Source of the DNA: CAYYYP01 sp964475985
GTDB lineage: Bacteria; Bdellovibrionota; UBA1018; CAYHWW01
Reading direction: 5' to 3'
Length of the DNA stretch: 64,000 nt
Assembly (NCBI GenBank): GCA_964475985.1
Contig: CAYYYP010000001.1
Coordinates: 1-64,000, forward strand
In this document: positions 8,853-17,764 of the stretch, one piece after another
How positions within the stretch are numbered: the stretch's first letter is position 1
How the letters are laid out: each line of letters starts with the position of its first letter
Position numbers and translations under genes: made by a program
Notes under the pieces: generated by a model
The model's input: the letters and a program-made list of their open reading frames with translations, nothing else
Told to the model about the DNA's origin: nothing
Database searches by the model: none

Positions 8853-9500
8853 ATGGAATTTCAGGCTAAATTTTACGATAAGATCTTGATCATTTACCTC
8901 GCCGGACCCGTTTCGGCAGCCGACATCATGGAATTGCAGATCTTAATTGCCAAGGACGGCACGAAGGCGGGAACCCTGCTTTTGTACGTGGAAACTGCAG
9001 TTTTTGACGCCCCGGCAAACGAAGCATTACGCTTACTCAAGTCCCAATCCACCAAAAAACAAAACGGGCCCACAAAATGCCTCGTAGTTTCGCCAACCTT
9101 GGCGGATGCCGATCACAAGAACCTCATCGATGCCTTGGATGCTCTGAAAAATCAGGATGCCTTACGCATCGTCGATCTGTTTACTAAAGAAAAAATATTT
9201 AAAGACCTAAAGGCGAAAGCCGAGATTGAGCAAAACCGGGCCTATGAGCTTTTATCGGTACCCCCAGGAAACATGGAACAGTTCACCCCCACCCTGGAAC
9301 GCCTTAAGCTTAAGGTGGAATCCCTGGAGAATGAGTACCGGGTGATCACTAAGGACATTGCCCTTCTCCAAGATCAGCGCAAAAAATCAAAACAAAGCTC
9401 TGTATCCGCGGACAAAGTTGATCCTGAACATTTGGCAAAATTGAATAAACTTAAAGAGGATATCTGTCGCAAACTCTCAGAAACGGGGGTGATCTCTTGA
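8853..9500 (+). CDS. Hypothetical cytoplasmic protein, N-terminal alpha/beta and C-terminal coiled coil
   Basis: 215 aa from ATG 8853. The N-terminal ~115 residues alternate strands and helices (KILIIYLAGPVSAADI, TLLLYVETAVFD, KCLVVSPTLAD) in a STAS- or receiver-like arrangement without a recognisable active site. From about residue 140 there is a heptad-rich coiled coil (LERLKLKVESLENEYRVI). First gene of a three-gene unit: its stop overlaps the TTG start of the next gene by 4 nt. With a second coiled-coil protein and a receiver-like protein downstream it may form a signalling or assembly complex (inference). No family recognised. Confidence 0.7.
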   Translation: MEFQAKFYDKILIIYLAGPVSAADIMELQILIAKDGTKAGTLLLYVETAVFDAPANEALRLLKSQSTKKQNGPTKCLVVSPTLADADHKNLIDALDALKNQDALRIVDLFTKEKIFKDLKAKAEIEQNRAYELLSVPPGNMEQFTPTLERLKLKVESLENEYRVITKDIALLQDQRKKSKQSSVSADKVDPEHLAKLNKLKEDICRKLSETGVIS

Positions 9501-9838
9501 CCGAACCATCAACCGCTTCTGAGATAAAAATTCCGGAGGCAGAAAGCACGCAGTTTTTGTTACGCGCTGTCGAAGAGGCCATTGTGCAAACAAAAGTCGA
9601 TCTTGCGGCGCGTACGGTTTTAGTTAAAGAAATTTCTGAAATGAAAAACCGAGAGATTGAACTTGAAGAAGAAATCTCAAACGCCCGAAGCGCCATTTTC
9701 ATGCTGTTTTATGAAACTTATTATTTAAAGGAGCTCGAAAACATCGAAGCTTATTCTGGCCTCCTGGAAAGAGAACTCGAAAAAATTGAGACGGCCGGCG
9801 CCCCGAAAGCCACGGATCCGGCGAAGGAAAAATCTTGA
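9497..9838 (+). CDS. Small coiled-coil hypothetical protein
   Basis: 113 aa, initiated at TTG 9497, overlapping the previous stop by 4 nt (TTGA), which indicates coupled translation. It is nearly all charged helix (ISEMKNREIELEEEISNARS) with a short Tyr-rich stretch (MLFYETYYLKELENIEAYS), so a coiled coil is expected. No signal peptide or membrane segment. It sits between the 8853 gene and the receiver-like gene that begins 2 nt after its stop. No recognisable family; an adaptor between its two neighbours is a reasonable but untested idea. Confidence 0.7.
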   Translation: MTEPSTASEIKIPEAESTQFLLRAVEEAIVQTKVDLAARTVLVKEISEMKNREIELEEEISNARSAIFMLFYETYYLKELENIEAYSGLLERELEKIETAGAPKATDPAKEKS

Positions 9839-9839
9839 A

Positions 9840-11147
9840 ATGAGCGCTGCCCCAAAAAAACCCATTGTTTTGCTCTTTCAAAGAAATAAAAGTGCCGCCA
9901 AGGAAACTTCAAAGCTGCTCTCTGACCTTGGTGTCGCTCCCGAAATCTTCGAAGACCCCCGTCCGATGCTCGTTCGATTACAACAGGGTGGCGTAAGCCT
10001 TTGCCTCATGGATATGACGCCTGAAGATTCGCCCGTTATTTTGGCTATGGTGAAAACTATCCGAAAAATTTTGGGCCTCTCTCCCCCCATCGTCGCCATC
10101 ATTAGAAAAAATGACCAGGCATTGTTTGATCAACTCGTAGGTGCGGGTGCGAACAAAAACATTAAAAAGCCCGTAAAAACGCCAGATTTGGCCCTCCGGA
10201 TGTCAGAGTATATTTCTACTCCGGATATCCAGGAAGCCCTCTCTCAGGTGGAGTCCTCACCCCTGGGTGACCTCACCCTTCCTCAAATCGTAGATTGGTT
10301 CGGAGAAAAAGTTTCGCCATTACTTACCGGCATGAATGATTGCTTGGAAACCTACGATGACGTTGAGAACCAGTATAAATATTATGCCCTAAAGCTCAAA
10401 AACCATCGGGACTCGTTTATCCCCATGGTGAACGCAATGCGCAAAAGCGAAGATAAGATTGATATCATCCAGGCCTTGCGATTGTACGGGTTAGTAAACT
10501 CACGAATGCTAGTGGTGGGCCTTAAACTCTCCGAAGTCACGAAATCCAATGTGCTGGGTTGGAATTCTAAAACCGGACAGCTCACCATGGACCCCAAAAA
10601 ACTGCTCGTGTATGCCTCCCGGACTTTGGAACACTTTGGGGAAGACGGCCCTTACCGAGATATTGCTTTCAACGCTGGTCTGGTCCTGGACGTCACCGCT
10701 TTTTTGTTGGATTCCGCGGCCGACCGAAAGGTGGGCTTAAAAAAATTCCTGGATACTCAGTATGGAAAAGCCATTACGAAGTGCGACAAAGCTCTGAATA
10801 TGGCAAAAAGCCTAAAGGACTTAGCGCTTGCGAAACACATCATTACGATTTCCTTGATCAAAGGCGCCGGCCAAGCCTTGATGGCTTTTTACTACAAAGA
10901 TTATTTAGATCTGCTCACCCGCATCGATAAAAATAAAGTTTCGCCCGTAGCCCAACAGTTGGCGGAATTTAAACAATATTCCATCACCCATGAGATTCTA
11001 GGCGCCGTACTCTGTCAAAATACACCAGGCCTTTCAGAGGCCTCTAAAGCAATGCTATTTTCATCGGCGCCAAGCTTACTGAAAACGTCTAAGGTGGAGC
11101 ATCACGCCTACACTCTCGCTCAATTCTACCAGAGCCAGCCGGGCTAA
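9840..11147 (+). CDS. Degenerate receiver domain plus helical C-terminal domain
   Basis: 435 aa from ATG 9840; the frame is open 18 codons further upstream, but 9840 is one base past the previous gene's stop and begins the domain cleanly. Residues ~8-125 follow receiver topology: IVLLFQRNKSAAKETSKLL, a candidate phospho-site Asp in CLMDMTP, VAIIRKND, and the conserved Lys-Pro as NIKKPVK. The usual acidic pair near the N-terminus and the Ser/Thr switch are absent, so phosphorylation-independent signalling is likely. The remaining ~300 residues are alpha-helical with no known output domain. Last gene of the three-gene unit, followed by a strong terminator. Confidence 0.7.
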   Translation: MSAAPKKPIVLLFQRNKSAAKETSKLLSDLGVAPEIFEDPRPMLVRLQQGGVSLCLMDMTPEDSPVILAMVKTIRKILGLSPPIVAIIRKNDQALFDQLVGAGANKNIKKPVKTPDLALRMSEYISTPDIQEALSQVESSPLGDLTLPQIVDWFGEKVSPLLTGMNDCLETYDDVENQYKYYALKLKNHRDSFIPMVNAMRKSEDKIDIIQALRLYGLVNSRMLVVGLKLSEVTKSNVLGWNSKTGQLTMDPKKLLVYASRTLEHFGEDGPYRDIAFNAGLVLDVTAFLLDSAADRKVGLKKFLDTQYGKAITKCDKALNMAKSLKDLALAKHIITISLIKGAGQALMAFYYKDYLDLLTRIDKNKVSPVAQQLAEFKQYSITHEILGAVLCQNTPGLSEASKAMLFSSAPSLLKTSKVEHHAYTLAQFYQSQPG

Positions 11148-11215
11148 GCGCCATTACCCATAATCGAGGGGCGGAAGCCCAATCTTGCTGGGTGAACTCC
11201 TTCCCGGAAAAAACA

Positions 11216-11249
11216 AGGGCGCTTTAAGTATTTCTACTTAAAACGCCCT
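11216..11249. terminator. Strong bidirectional terminator
   Basis: A near-perfect hairpin: AGGGCG.TTTAAGTA (11216-11230) pairs with TACTTAAA.CGCCCT (11235-11249) around a 4-nt TTTC loop. It separates the convergent operons ending at 11147 (+) and 11300 (-). Confidence 0.85.
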
Positions 11250-11299
11250 CATTCCAAAAGGAGAGTTTCAATTCACTACTACTAACCAGCGCATTTCAA

Positions 11300-13813
11300 C
11301 TAATGCGCAACTTTGTCAGGCTTCGCTGCCGGAGCATCCGCGTTAGCTATCCCGCGAACGACATCGGCCGTATTTTTTTTCCGCAAAAAATCCTGAGGAT
11401 TCTTCAAGTCCAGTGCAAGCCTTAAAACTTCATCAGCGTGCTCAACATAAACCATTTTGAGCCCGTCGGTGATGTCCTTAGGTATTTTGCGAACATCCGG
11501 CATGTTCTGTTTTGGTACCAGAACGGTTTTTACGCCGGCGTTTTTGGCGGCCAAAAGTTTTTCCTTTAGCCCGCCGATTTGAAGTACCCTGCCCCGCAAA
11601 GTAATTTCACCCGTCATGGCGACATCCTTACGCACCGGAATTTTGGTGAATGCCGATGCAATACAAGTAGCCATGGTGATACCAGCGCTTGGCCCATCCT
11701 TAGGGATGGAACCTTCGGGAACGTGGACGTGAACATCGTTCTTTTCAAAAAAGTCCTTATCCAGTCCCATGAGATCACTGCGTGAACGAACATAGGAAAT
11801 TGCAGCCTGCGCAGACTCTTGCATGACGGAGCCCAGCTGACCGGTAATGGTAACTTTACCTTTTCCAGGGAAAATCGTGGTTTCAATCTGCAAGAGATCG
11901 CCCCCCACTTCCGTCCAAGCCAAGCCATTCGTAAGCCCAATCTCGCTTTTCTTTTCCGCCATGGTGGCGTTGTACTTTGGTGGCCCTAAGAGATCTTCCA
12001 AATCAGTCTTCATGATCTTAAAGATTTTATCCGCTTTGCTGCCCTTTTTCGCCGCTTGACGTTTTAAGACAACCTTACGGGCCACTTTACGGCACAAGGT
12101 CGCGCAAACTCGCTCAAGGTTCCGAACACCCGATTCCTTAACGTAACTCTGGATCACATTCTTCAAAGTTTCATCGGCGATTTGAATTTGTTTTTCATTC
12201 AAGCCGTGTTCCTTGATTTGTTTAGGCACCAAATACTTTTTGGCTATATTGAACTTCTCAATATCCGTGTACCCGCTAATGAAAATCACTTCCATCCGAT
12301 CAAGCAACGGACGTGGGATGTTGTGCAGCGTGTTCGCCGTCAAAATGAACATCACCTTGGAGAGGTCGTAATCCACTTCAAGGTAGTGATCACCAAAGTT
12401 TTTGTTTTGCTCAGGGTCTAAAACTTCAAGCAATGCAGAAGAAGGATCGCCCCGGAAATCCATGGACATCTTGTCGACTTCGTCGAGCAAGAAAACCGGA
12501 TTCACGGTTTCCGCCTTCTTCATAGATTGAATGAGTTTACCTGGCATTGCACCTACGTAGGTACGACGGTGGCCACGAATCTCTGCTTCATCTCGCACTC
12601 CGCCCAAGGAACACCTAATAAACTTCCGGCCAAGGGACCTAGCAATGGACCTAGCTAACGAGGTTTTTCCAACGCCCGGAGGGCCCGCTAAACAGAGAAT
12701 GGAACCCTTCGCATCGGGGTTCAAACTTCTCACCGCAAGGTACTCAAGAATACGTTCCTTAACGTCTTCTAGGCCGTAATGATCTTCGTTCAAAATGGAT
12801 TCAGCACCCGTGAGGTCATCCTTATCTTCCGTTGCTTCAACCCAAGGTAAACTGACTAACCATTCTACGTAATTTCTTACAACGGTAGCTTCGGCCGACA
12901 TCGGAGACATCATGCGCAATTTTTTAATTTCACGTAAGGCCTTATCCGCCGCTTCCGGAGGAAGTTTTTTATCTTTAACTTGAGTCTCAAGATTCGCAAG
13001 CTCAGCCTTAAACTCGTCTTTTTCACCGAGTTCCTTCTGAATGGCCTGCATCTGTTCGTTGAGGTAATATTCCTTCTGGGATTTTTCCATCTGCTTTTTG
13101 ACGCGCGTACGGATACGTCGCTCAACTTGCAAGATTTCAATTTCGCCCTGCATGAGAGTCAATAGTTTTTCGAGCCGGCGGTTGGCATAGGCCACTTCAA
13201 GAATCTCTTGTTTGTCCTCAAGCTTCAAATTCAGGTGCGCCACAATGATGTCCGCCAAACGCGACGGGTCGTCGATGCTGGAAACGCTCATGAGCATCTC
13301 AGGGGGAATACGTTTGTTGAGCTTTACGTAGGTTTCAAATACGCCCTTAAGACTGCGCACGAGGCCCTCGGCCTCGATATTTTTTTCAATCTGTTCCTTC
13401 ACTTCTTCGACTTCCACTTCCATGTAGCGGTCGTTGGTGAGGTGGCCCACGATACGAGCCCGTCTTTTACCCTCAACCAAAACTTTTACCGTATTGTCGG
13501 GAAGTTTTAGAATCTGAAGAATGGAGCCCAGTGTCCCGGTGGTATAAATATCTTCGGAGCCGGGGTTCACCGTGCTGGCTTGCTTTTGCGCGACTAAAAA
13601 GAGGTCTAATTTTTTAGTTACGGCTTCTTCCAGAGCATTGATGCTTTTTTCACGGCCTACGAAAAGAGGAACGACCATGTGTGGAAATATGATGACGTCC
13701 CGCAGGGGCAGGAGGGGCACCGAATGACGCACACCGCCGCGACTTTCGCCTTTATCGGAGGTATCTCGGGACTCTTTAGATGCTGAATTTTTAGAGGATT
13801 TTATATTGCTCAT
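11300..13813 (-). CDS. lon: ATP-dependent protease Lon
   Basis: 837 aa, standard length for LonA. The N-terminal substrate-binding domain begins PLLPLRDVIIFPHMVVPLFVG. A coiled-coil linker follows, then an AAA+ module with Walker A GPPGVGKT (about residue 376) and Walker B VFLLDEVDKM, and the C-terminal Ser-Lys protease domain with the nucleophile in KDGPSAGIT (about Ser709). Lon degrades misfolded and regulatory proteins in the cytoplasm using ATP. The ATG at 13813 has a good SD (AGGAG). It is the last gene of a clpP-clpX-lon group, 82 nt after clpX. That gap holds a weak hairpin (CACGG/CCGTG) and a symmetrical site at 13831-13855, so lon may also have its own regulated promoter. Confidence 0.97.
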   Translation of the reverse strand: MSNIKSSKNSASKESRDTSDKGESRGGVRHSVPLLPLRDVIIFPHMVVPLFVGREKSINALEEAVTKKLDLFLVAQKQASTVNPGSEDIYTTGTLGSILQILKLPDNTVKVLVEGKRRARIVGHLTNDRYMEVEVEEVKEQIEKNIEAEGLVRSLKGVFETYVKLNKRIPPEMLMSVSSIDDPSRLADIIVAHLNLKLEDKQEILEVAYANRRLEKLLTLMQGEIEILQVERRIRTRVKKQMEKSQKEYYLNEQMQAIQKELGEKDEFKAELANLETQVKDKKLPPEAADKALREIKKLRMMSPMSAEATVVRNYVEWLVSLPWVEATEDKDDLTGAESILNEDHYGLEDVKERILEYLAVRSLNPDAKGSILCLAGPPGVGKTSLARSIARSLGRKFIRCSLGGVRDEAEIRGHRRTYVGAMPGKLIQSMKKAETVNPVFLLDEVDKMSMDFRGDPSSALLEVLDPEQNKNFGDHYLEVDYDLSKVMFILTANTLHNIPRPLLDRMEVIFISGYTDIEKFNIAKKYLVPKQIKEHGLNEKQIQIADETLKNVIQSYVKESGVRNLERVCATLCRKVARKVVLKRQAAKKGSKADKIFKIMKTDLEDLLGPPKYNATMAEKKSEIGLTNGLAWTEVGGDLLQIETTIFPGKGKVTITGQLGSVMQESAQAAISYVRSRSDLMGLDKDFFEKNDVHVHVPEGSIPKDGPSAGITMATCIASAFTKIPVRKDVAMTGEITLRGRVLQIGGLKEKLLAAKNAGVKTVLVPKQNMPDVRKIPKDITDGLKMVYVEHADEVLRLALDLKNPQDFLRKKNTADVVRGIANADAPAAKPDKVAH

Positions 13814-13830
13814 GGTGTGACTCCTTCACG

Positions 13831-13855
13831 CTCTCTATAAATTCAACATAGAGAG
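13831..13855. promoter_or_regulatory. Inverted repeat 8-N9-8 upstream of lon, possible heat-shock operator
   Basis: CTCTCTAT (13831-13838) and ATAGAGAG (13848-13855) form a perfect 8-bp inverted repeat with a 9-nt spacer, ending 18 nt from the lon start codon. The arm-N9-arm geometry equals that of the HrcA target CIRCE, but the bases differ from its TTAGCACTC consensus. It could be an operator for another heat-shock repressor or a 5'-UTR hairpin close to the ribosome site. Confidence 0.45.
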
Positions 13856-13895
13856 GAATTGAAGTCAAACCACGGCAATAATTCCGTGCCGTAAC

Positions 13896-15173
13896 CTAGG
13901 CGGATTCGGCAGTTTTGATTTCTCTTTCGATTATAGTGGGTTTAGCGCCACCGGAAACGGACTCCTTAGTGATGATCACTTTTTGGATGTTTCCACGACT
14001 TGGAATATCAAACATGACTTCTAGCATGCAGGCTTCCATGATTGCCCTTAGACCCCGGGCGCCCGTATTTCGCTTCAGTGCTTCCTTAGCGATTTCAGAG
14101 ACGGCTTCGGGTTCAAATTCAAGCTCAACGCCATCGTACCAAAACAGGCGCTGGAACTGTTTTACGAGCGCATTTTTTGGTTTCTCAAGAATTTCCACAA
14201 GGGCCACTTCATCCAATTCATCTAAGGTCGCAAGCACTGGCAGACGACCAATAAATTCCGGAATCAGACCGAATTTGATCAAATCCTCAGGCTCAACCTT
14301 TTGGATGAGAGTCGAGTAGGACTGAGTGTTTTTAGTTTGAACTTTAGCACCCAAACCTAAACTTCTTTTGCCCGTACGATGTTGTACGACTTTATCAAGT
14401 CCTACGAATGCGCCGCCACAGATGAAAAGAATATTGTGAGTATCCACTTGGATATACTCTTGCTGAGGATGTTTTCTTCCGCCTTTAGGGGGCACAGAAG
14501 CTACGGTTCCTTCAACAATTTTCAAAAGCGCTTGCTGAACACCTTCGCCGCTCACATCGCGTGTGATGGATGGGTTATCGCTTTTACGGGAAATTTTATC
14601 CACTTCATCGATGTAAACAATCCCCTTCTGCGCACGTTCAACGTTGAAATCGCAGCTTTGTAGCAAACTCAAGATGATGTTCTCGACGTCTTCGCCCACA
14701 TAACCGGCTTCGGTTAAAGTCGTGGCATCGGCCATGGCAAACGGCACGTTCAGAAAACGCGCTAACGTAGAGGCCAGCAAAGTTTTCCCGGACCCTGTAG
14801 GTCCGATGAGCATGATGTTGGATTTCGTGAGCTCAATGCTGTCTTTTTCCTTCGCCATGTTCTGGCGGTTCATAATGCGTTTGTAATGATTGTAAACCGC
14901 AACGGAGAGGACTTTTTTCGCCCTTTCCTGGCCGATCACATATTCATCAAGACAGGCTTTGATTTCATTTGGTTTTGCCAATCGCTCGGAGGTTTGACGC
15001 TGAGTTTCCTTCTGGCCTTCTTCCGAAATGATGTCATTGCACAAATCAATGCACTCATCGCAGATGTAGACCGTGGGGCCGGCAATGAGTTTTTTCACTT
15101 CGCGTTGAGATTTTCCGCAAAAGGAACAACAAAGATTTCCAAAACTATCACCGACCTTTTTGCTGCTATCCAT
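13896..15173 (-). CDS. clpX: ATP-dependent Clp protease ATP-binding subunit ClpX
   Basis: 425 aa, usual length. The N-terminal zinc-binding domain has four Cys in CSFCGKSQ and ICDECIDLC. The AAA+ core has Walker A GPTGSGKT near residue 125, Walker B IVYIDEVDKI, and the ClpX pore and sensor regions (e.g. RNTGARGLRAIME). The ClpP-contact loop lies in the segment before the C-terminal domain (FGLIPEFIGRLPV). ClpX unfolds tagged substrates and feeds them to ClpP. It begins 23 nt after clpP stops, so they form one operon. The C-terminal tail is slightly extended and charged. Confidence 0.97.
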   Translation of the reverse strand: MDSSKKVGDSFGNLCCSFCGKSQREVKKLIAGPTVYICDECIDLCNDIISEEGQKETQRQTSERLAKPNEIKACLDEYVIGQERAKKVLSVAVYNHYKRIMNRQNMAKEKDSIELTKSNIMLIGPTGSGKTLLASTLARFLNVPFAMADATTLTEAGYVGEDVENIILSLLQSCDFNVERAQKGIVYIDEVDKISRKSDNPSITRDVSGEGVQQALLKIVEGTVASVPPKGGRKHPQQEYIQVDTHNILFICGGAFVGLDKVVQHRTGKRSLGLGAKVQTKNTQSYSTLIQKVEPEDLIKFGLIPEFIGRLPVLATLDELDEVALVEILEKPKNALVKQFQRLFWYDGVELEFEPEAVSEIAKEALKRNTGARGLRAIMEACMLEVMFDIPSRGNIQKVIITKESVSGGAKPTIIEREIKTAESA

Positions 15174-15196
15174 AGAATATATTTCTCCTCATTCTC

Positions 15197-15826
15197 TTAA
15201 GTGACGTCTTCATGACTGTAGAGAACTTTATCGATCAGTCCGTATTTCACCGCGTCCTCGGCGTTCATATAGTTGTCGCGGTCCGTGTCCCGCTCGATTT
15301 TTTCCACGGCATTGCCCGTGTGCTTCTCATAGATCTTATTGAGGCGGCCCTTCAAGTAGAGAATTTCCCGGGCTTGAATTTCGATGTCCGTAGCTTGGCC
15401 GCGAGCGCCCCCCAAGGGTTGGTGAATCATGATTCGGCTATGGGGCAAACTATAACGTTTACCCTTGGCGCCAGCCGTTAGTAATAGTGAGCCCATGCTG
15501 GCGGCCATTCCCATGCAGTAAGTAGCAACGTCGCATTTGATGAATTGCATGACGTCATAGATAGCAAGGCCTGCCGTAACGGAACCACCGGGGGAATTGA
15601 TGTAAAAATGAATTTCCTTTTCGGGGTCCTGGCTTTCTAAAAAAAACATTTGTGCGCAGAGCAAATTTGCAACGGTGTCGTTCACTTCGGTGCCGAGGAA
15701 AAGAATGCGATCAAGTAACAAGCGACTATAAATGTCGTACTGACGCTCTCCCCTTGCAGTCTGTTCAACCACGATGGGATTAGGGATATACATGGATGGC
15801 GCGGTGGACGATGAAGATGATGACAT
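15197..15826 (-). CDS. clpP: ATP-dependent Clp protease proteolytic subunit ClpP
   Basis: 209 aa from ATG 15826, chosen because an AGAGAGG element precedes it and the size then equals typical ClpP; an upstream in-frame start would add 17 atypical residues. Catalytic triad: Ser110 in GMAASMGS, His135 in MIHQPLGG and an Asp near 180 in ERDTDRD. The N-terminus has a Ser-rich run before YIPNPIVVEQT, probably a propeptide. It forms the barrel peptidase with ClpX. A small basic protein gene ends 75 nt upstream of this start on the same strand and may be co-transcribed. Confidence 0.97.
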   Translation of the reverse strand: MSSSSSSTAPSMYIPNPIVVEQTARGERQYDIYSRLLLDRILFLGTEVNDTVANLLCAQMFFLESQDPEKEIHFYINSPGGSVTAGLAIYDVMQFIKCDVATYCMGMAASMGSLLLTAGAKGKRYSLPHSRIMIHQPLGGARGQATDIEIQAREILYLKGRLNKIYEKHTGNAVEKIERDTDRDNYMNAEDAVKYGLIDKVLYSHEDVT

Positions 15827-15900
15827 AACCAGGGTGACCTCTCTATATGATGTTTTCGGAAAAATGCGCAAAAACATTAAGAGTAAACGAAGGTAAACTT

Positions 15901-16215
15901 TTAATGTGATTGTGAATTGAATGCAACTGAGTCATTCGAATCACAGTCTATCACCTCTGAGAGGTATTTGAGAACTGCGCGCCGCAGATCATTGAGCGTC
16001 ATTTGCGTCGGATCGGCACCGATTTCCACCACGAGGCGGTTCAGCTCGGCAGAAAGTGAAGGACCTCGGTCATCATCTTGCACTTTTGCCAAAGATAGGA
16101 CTTGATCAAAGAGAATTTCCGGTGGTTGGGCTTGCTTTTTCGGCGGGCGTTTTTTGACCGTCGCGCAAGGATGTTCCTTGGCACGCCGCGCCTTTCGCCG
16201 TGTCTCTCTGTTCAT
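15901..16215 (-). CDS. Small basic hypothetical protein upstream of clpP
   Basis: 104 aa with SD AGGGAT before the ATG. The first ~30 residues are strongly basic (MNRETRRKARRAKEHP, then VKKRPPKKQ); the rest is acidic to neutral helix with LNDLRRAVLKYLSEVI. The basic arm suggests nucleic-acid or ribosome contact (inference). No family recognised. It lies in the same direction as clpP-clpX-lon and 28 nt after the lipoprotein gene upstream. Confidence 0.65.
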   Translation of the reverse strand: MNRETRRKARRAKEHPCATVKKRPPKKQAQPPEILFDQVLSLAKVQDDDRGPSLSAELNRLVVEIGADPTQMTLNDLRRAVLKYLSEVIDCDSNDSVAFNSQSH

Positions 16216-16242
16216 AACTATCCCTATGACATTATTAGGAAA

Positions 16243-17523
16243 CTAAATTTTTTCCTTTTGCAAGGGGTCCTGCACCGAAATCAAGAAAACTACGCCCCAT
16301 TCGTAGACTATTAGAGGGCGCTTGGAGCTGTCCGATGCCAGGGCCCGTCCTTCGTTGAACTTCATCTTTTGCGACCAACGTTTTGGCAAATGAGAAAGGG
16401 CTAAAGTCCTAAGTGGGCCGCGGGTAAAACGTGCAGACTGAAGGCCTGCCGATGTTGATTTTTCGGGATGAGCATTCCAGGTCGTAACCACAAACCACAA
16501 ACGTTTGATTTCAGACGCGGCCGGTGTGGTCTGCAGCTCCAGCACCCGCTCAAGCTCAACGGCATCCTGAGGATAAATGCAAACGCCCCGCGACTGCGGT
16601 GCTAGATGGGTCAATTTTTTGAGCAGCCCGGCTTCGATGTCCCGCACGATGCGCTCTGGGAACGCATTTTTGACTACGAAGGATTTTACGTTCTCAATGG
16701 CTTCCTTGGCGGTCGATGAACAAAAACCCCATTCGGACTGCAACATGGACGCGTCAAAACGCAGGTCATAATAGAGGTAAGGATAGGCATGATTGAGAAT
16801 TTCCAGTTGGTTAATGGATAACCCAGCGTCGTCTTCTGACCACAATCCAAGTTTTGTGCCCCAAAAACCTTGAGAAAATTTTGCGTTTGAATCCCCACGA
16901 ATTCCGCCAAGTACGGGGCTTCCGGCGAGCAAGGTGGCGTGATCTCGCAAATGAAGTTGAACCTCAACTTCATCGCCCTCTTTCCCGGAAAGATAAACGT
17001 TTGGAAAAATGGCAAGCCCGCTACCACTGCCTGGATAATACCGCGCAAGGCACACGGAGTCCCACCAAGCGCAGTTTTGCGTAGTCGGAGCTATCGCAAG
17101 ATTGGGAACGGCTGGCCTAGCCAACGAGAGGCGAAGTCGGGTAACGGCGCCCGTACTTACTGTGGCTTCTGTATCGGCCACGCACCCATCCATTCCGGCG
17201 GCAGCTACGCGGTAAAGCCCTGGGACCGTGTGAAATTCGAAACTTCCTCCCGTAGGAATTTGGACTTCGTAAACGCTTTGGGAATTTGTTCGAATGGTGA
17301 CGTTTATACTCGCAGGTTGGCAGTTTCCTGCCACGACGACTTGGCCAGCAATGGCAGAACTTCCGGAGGATTGGGCCTGAACCGAATCCACGGCCCGGGA
17401 GTTAGGATCCCTGACATCTACGGTAGTTGGGAATTTTTGGGCGCCAGGATTTCGGCACCCCCAGAGTCCCGCTCCGATGGTTAGGATGATAAAAATTTGC
17501 AAAAAGTTTTGGCACTTTCTCAT
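16243..17523 (-). CDS. Lipoprotein with carboxypeptidase-regulatory-like beta domain
   Basis: 426 aa. The signal sequence ends in lipobox GLWGC (Cys23), so it is a lipoprotein. After a Ser/Gln-rich linker, residues ~58-135 (AIAGQVVVAGNCQPASI, then GGSFEFHTVPGLYRVAAA) match the carboxypeptidase regulatory-like or CNA-B type Ig-fold: a hydrophobic start, 'GSF.F..vpGlY.v' and a closing strand. The remaining ~280 residues contain several Cys and Trp and are unassigned (NCAWWDSVCLARYYPGSG). Probably a surface or periplasmic structural or binding protein. Confidence 0.8.
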   Translation of the reverse strand: MRKCQNFLQIFIILTIGAGLWGCRNPGAQKFPTTVDVRDPNSRAVDSVQAQSSGSSAIAGQVVVAGNCQPASINVTIRTNSQSVYEVQIPTGGSFEFHTVPGLYRVAAAGMDGCVADTEATVSTGAVTRLRLSLARPAVPNLAIAPTTQNCAWWDSVCLARYYPGSGSGLAIFPNVYLSGKEGDEVEVQLHLRDHATLLAGSPVLGGIRGDSNAKFSQGFWGTKLGLWSEDDAGLSINQLEILNHAYPYLYYDLRFDASMLQSEWGFCSSTAKEAIENVKSFVVKNAFPERIVRDIEAGLLKKLTHLAPQSRGVCIYPQDAVELERVLELQTTPAASEIKRLWFVVTTWNAHPEKSTSAGLQSARFTRGPLRTLALSHLPKRWSQKMKFNEGRALASDSSKRPLIVYEWGVVFLISVQDPLQKEKI

Positions 17524-17764
17524 GGTGGTTTCTTCGGGAAACTTTGATCCTTCGATGAGTAGGCAGTTTTTGCAGGCTAGGCGGGCCCGGGCCCGGTTTC
17601 ATGGGAAGGCTGGGCTTCTTTCCGCCCACCGCTTCACTCCTTGTAAAAACTGTATTTGGAGGTAGAAGTGGGGGTGCTCTTGGGCCTTCTTGCGAATTGA
17701 CGAATAACGGGAATTCGTGGAAGGGTTAGGACGTCAATTTCAAGCACGCCTCGTGGAGGTACGA

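Noticed and set aside
16939..17484. Plus-strand frame of 181 codons
   Set aside because: Antisense to the lipoprotein gene; composition is that of a shadow frame.
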